Shown here piece after piece: positions 61,457 to 64,000 of a DNA stretch of 64,000 nt. The DNA is from an uncultured Porphyromonadaceae bacterium (GTDB lineage Bacteria > Bacteroidota > Bacteroidia > Bacteroidales > Muribaculaceae). The stretch is taken from contig CAMWRH010000006.1 in NCBI GenBank assembly GCA_947176605.1, positions 1 to 64,000 of the forward strand, given 5' to 3'. The position numbers and the translations under genes were made by a program. Every line of letters begins with the position of its first letter. Position 1 is the first letter of the stretch. The notes under the pieces are model-generated. The model was not told the DNA's origin, ran no database searches, and was given only the letters and a program-made list of their open reading frames with translations.

Positions 61457-61943
61457 CGGTGAAAGCAGCGGAATGCCACCGCTCAACCTCCCTCCCGTCG
61501 GGCTCCGGATACGCCGCGAGGACGGTTTGGTAAAGGTATTCGATCAGTTGCGCGGCAAATACGTCAACCTCACCCCCGAAGAGTATGTGCGTCAGCACTT
61601 CGTGGCATACCTGGCGGAGAGGCTGCATTACCCCGTGTCGCTGATGGCCAACGAAGTGGCCATCAGGCTCAACGACACCTCGAAGCGATGCGACACGGTA
61701 GTGTTCGACGCCTCCGGCGGACCGTTCATGATTGTGGAATACAAGGCCCCGAGCGTAAAGATCACACAAAGCGTATTCGACCAGATAGTGCGCTACAACA
61801 TGCGGCTACACGCCCGCTATCTGGTGGTATCCAACGGTTTTCAGCATTACTGCTGCGTAGTGGACTACAGTCGCGACACCTACCACTTCATCCCCCGCAT
61901 ACCCGACTATGCCGACGTATGCAACCCCTTCTCCGACAACTGA
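61443..61943 (+). CDS. Stand-alone PD-(D/E)XK protein of HsdR N-terminal type
   Basis: This 166-residue protein is related to the type I restriction HSDR_N domain. The likely catalytic residues are Glu71, Asp84 and Glu99-x-Lys101 (CDTVVFDA then VEYKAP). No helicase or methylase domain is attached and no hsdM/hsdS is nearby, so it is not a classic restriction enzyme. It sits between a secreted nuclease, whose 3' end it overlaps, and a UvrD-type helicase. A DNA-repair role is possible (inference). Confidence 0.8.
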   Translation: MQENNGESSGMPPLNLPPVGLRIRREDGLVKVFDQLRGKYVNLTPEEYVRQHFVAYLAERLHYPVSLMANEVAIRLNDTSKRCDTVVFDASGGPFMIVEYKAPSVKITQSVFDQIVRYNMRLHARYLVVSNGFQHYCCVVDYSRDTYHFIPRIPDYADVCNPFSDN

Positions 61944-61983
61944 CGCCGCTCTCCCTCCGCAAACTTAAGACACTCCCCACGCA

Positions 61984-64000
61984 ATGGAAGCTGAATACAA
62001 CTATCTCGACCTTCTGAATCAGCAGCAGCGCGATGCCGTGGTCTACAAAGACGGTCCGGCACTGGTGATAGCCGGTGCCGGATCGGGCAAGACGCGTGTG
62101 CTGACCTACAAGATCGTCGACCTCATACGCTCCGGCTACGAGCCCTGGCGCATACTGGCCCTCACATTCACCAACAAGGCCGCCAACGAGATGAAAGAGC
62201 GCATACGCTCCATCACCGGCGAGCGCGTGGCCTCGCAGCTATGGATGGGCACATTCCACTCCATCTTCCTCCGCATACTGCGCCGCCATGCCGACCTGAT
62301 AGGTTTCAAGCCGGGCTTCACCATCTACGACACCACCGACTCCCGCTCCCTCATAAAATCAATCGTAAAGGATATGGGGCTCGATGAGAAGGTATACAAG
62401 CCCAATATGCTCGCCTCCCGCATCTCCAACGCCAAGAATGCGCTGATATCAGCCGAGATGTACCGCCGCGACCCCGAAAACGCAGCCGCCGACAGGCGCG
62501 CCAAACTCCCGATGCTCGGGCAGATATTCCAGATGTATGCCGACCGGTGCCGCATAGCCTGCGCCATGGACTTCGACGACATACTCTACTACATGAACGT
62601 GCTGCTGCGCGACAACCCCGACCTGCTGCGCCACTACCAGGACTTCTTCCGCTACATTCTCGTCGACGAGTACCAGGACACCAACTTCGCCCAGCATCTC
62701 ATCATTTCCCAGCTTGCCGGCGACCGGCAAAGCCTCTGCGTGGTGGGCGACGACGCCCAGAGCATCTACTCCTTCCGTGGCGCCAACATCGCCAACATCC
62801 TCAACATGCAGGCCCGTTTCCCCGGGCTCCGCATATTCAAGCTCGAACGCAACTACCGCTCCACGCAGAACATCATCAACGCCGCCGGGTCGCTGATAGC
62901 CAAGAACACGCGGCAGATGAAAAAGACCGTCTACAGCGAGAACGAGGTGGGCGATCCCGTGGGAGTGCTGAGCACATACTCCGACATCGAGGAGGCATAT
63001 CTCGTGGCCAGCCTCATATCAAGGTCGCACCTCACGGCCCACGACTCATACGATGAATACGCCATACTCTACCGCACCAACTCCCAGAGCCGCGTGCTTG
63101 AGGAGTCGCTGCGCAAGCGCAACATACCCTACCGCATCTACGGCGGTCTATCATTCTATCAGCGCAAGGAGATCAAAGACGCCATAAGCTACTTCCGCAT
63201 GGCCGTCAATCCCGACGACGACGAGGCATTGCGCCGCATCATCAACTATCCGGCACGCGGAATAGGGGAGACCACAATGAAAAAACTCCAGACCGCCGCC
63301 AACGACTCGGGGCGCAGTCTGTGGCAGCTGATATGCAGTCCGGCAGAGAATCCGGCGCAGCTAAATGCCGGGACACTGCGCAAGCTCGACGGGTTCCGCT
63401 CGATGGTGCAGGAATTTCTCGATGATACGGCACGCGGTTCGTCGGCCTACGAAGTGGGGCAGCTTATCTACAACCGCTCCGGAATACTCACCACGCTTGC
63501 TCATGACACCACCCCCGAGAGTATCTCGAAACAGGAGAACCTCCAGGAACTCCTATCCGGCCTTAAGGACTTCGTGGCCACCCGCGAGGAGTCGGGTGAG
63601 AAGGATACCGGGATGTCGGCGTTCCTTAGCGAAGTGCAGCTCTCCACCGACCAGGACGAGCAGCAGGACGGCGACGAGCAGAAAGTGACCCTCATGACCG
63701 CCCATGCCGCAAAGGGACTTGAATTCAAGCATATCTATGTGGTGGGCGTAGAGGAAGAGCTATTCCCCTCGGCCATGAGCATGGACTCGATGGCGCAGGT
63801 AGAGGAGGAGCGGCGACTGCTTTACGTGGCCATGACCCGTGCCAAAGAGACATGCGTCATGACCTATGCCACATCGCGCTTCCGCAACGGCCAGACCGTA
63901 ATGACGCGCCCCTCGCGCTTCCTTGCCGACATTGACCCGCGCTATCTCAAGGTGCAGGCATCGTCGGATATCTCGTCGGCCTCGACGGCGGGGAGCGTGT
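61984..64000 (+). CDS. UvrD/PcrA/Rep-type DNA helicase (partial)
   Basis: This superfamily 1A 3'-5' helicase runs off the right edge, with 672 codons visible. Walker A is GAGSGKT (31-37), motif Ia LTFTNKAANEM, Walker B VDEYQDTN, motif III VGDDAQSIYSFRGA, motif IV LERNYRST, motif V MTAHAAKGLEF, motif VI VAMTRAKE. The C-terminal part is missing. It acts in repair and in resolving replication conflicts. The ATG at 61984 begins MEAEYNYLDLLNQQQRDAV, a typical UvrD start. Confidence 0.95.
   Translation, partial: MEAEYNYLDLLNQQQRDAVVYKDGPALVIAGAGSGKTRVLTYKIVDLIRSGYEPWRILALTFTNKAANEMKERIRSITGERVASQLWMGTFHSIFLRILRRHADLIGFKPGFTIYDTTDSRSLIKSIVKDMGLDEKVYKPNMLASRISNAKNALISAEMYRRDPENAAADRRAKLPMLGQIFQMYADRCRIACAMDFDDILYYMNVLLRDNPDLLRHYQDFFRYILVDEYQDTNFAQHLIISQLAGDRQSLCVVGDDAQSIYSFRGANIANILNMQARFPGLRIFKLERNYRSTQNIINAAGSLIAKNTRQMKKTVYSENEVGDPVGVLSTYSDIEEAYLVASLISRSHLTAHDSYDEYAILYRTNSQSRVLEESLRKRNIPYRIYGGLSFYQRKEIKDAISYFRMAVNPDDDEALRRIINYPARGIGETTMKKLQTAANDSGRSLWQLICSPAENPAQLNAGTLRKLDGFRSMVQEFLDDTARGSSAYEVGQLIYNRSGILTTLAHDTTPESISKQENLQELLSGLKDFVATREESGEKDTGMSAFLSEVQLSTDQDEQQDGDEQKVTLMTAHAAKGLEFKHIYVVGVEEELFPSAMSMDSMAQVEEERRLLYVAMTRAKETCVMTYATSRFRNGQTVMTRPSRFLADIDPRYLKVQASSDISSASTAGSV

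Overview
The window looks like chromosome of a Bacteroidales gut commensal, most likely a Muribaculaceae-type organism (inference). The evidence is GC-rich coding DNA in the core blocks, promoters of the Bacteroidetes form TTTG-N19/20-TAnnTTTG, a fused FeoA-FeoB, DUF4290, a serC-serA pair, S9 peptidase lipoproteins, BspA-type leucine-rich-repeat proteins with Por/T9SS-like tails, and a MurA with Asp in place of the catalytic Cys. No rRNA, tRNA, CRISPR array or intact insertion sequence was found. About 47 protein genes are supported, one of them running off the right edge.

Layout. 1-62 carries the end of a dispersed repeat, then a thioredoxin gene. 693-6586 (minus) is the cell-shape operon mreB-mreC-mreD-PBP2-rodA. 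6854-14146 (minus) holds a TPR protein, gyrA, a YfcE-like phosphoesterase and clpC. feoAB (minus) and tex (plus) diverge at 17 kb. 19598-21751 is an AT-rich island with a Septu-like two-gene defence module (PtuA-like ATPase plus PtuB-like HNH nuclease) behind a 174-bp element with terminal inverted repeats. 22086-27581 (minus) carries three secreted proteins, one a possible C10-peptidase-like lipoprotein. 27977-34311 (minus) is uvrB-ygiQ-S9 peptidase. 34694-37060 (plus) is serC-serA behind a structured leader. 37174-38221 is a tightly coupled three-gene module built round a DUF3990-type ADP-ribosyltransferase-fold protein, ending in the same repeat, followed by a palindrome-rich non-coding island. 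39003-40991 is tpiA-SPOR-folE. 41075-44643 has a DUF2807 protein, a 19-copy 9-bp minisatellite, a Bcr/CflA transporter and an outer-membrane barrel. 45066-51141 is a degenerate secreted gene and four tandem LRR paralogues that show mosaic exchange. 51308-64000 is a long plus-strand housekeeping run (HAD phosphatase, rarA, FAD protein, tsaB, DUF4290, murA, rimM, OmpA-like, nspC, S1/P1 nuclease, PD-(D/E)XK protein, UvrD-type helicase).

How it fits together. Most of the window is core envelope, DNA-maintenance and central-metabolism machinery. The accessory content is concentrated at 19.6-27.6, 37.2-38.7 and 45-51 kb. The most interesting pattern is that the two candidate defence or toxin modules and the left window edge share a short repeat (core AAGTGTTCAAAT), which suggests a common, probably non-autonomous, mobile or recombination-associated element. 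No transposase or recombinase gene is visible.
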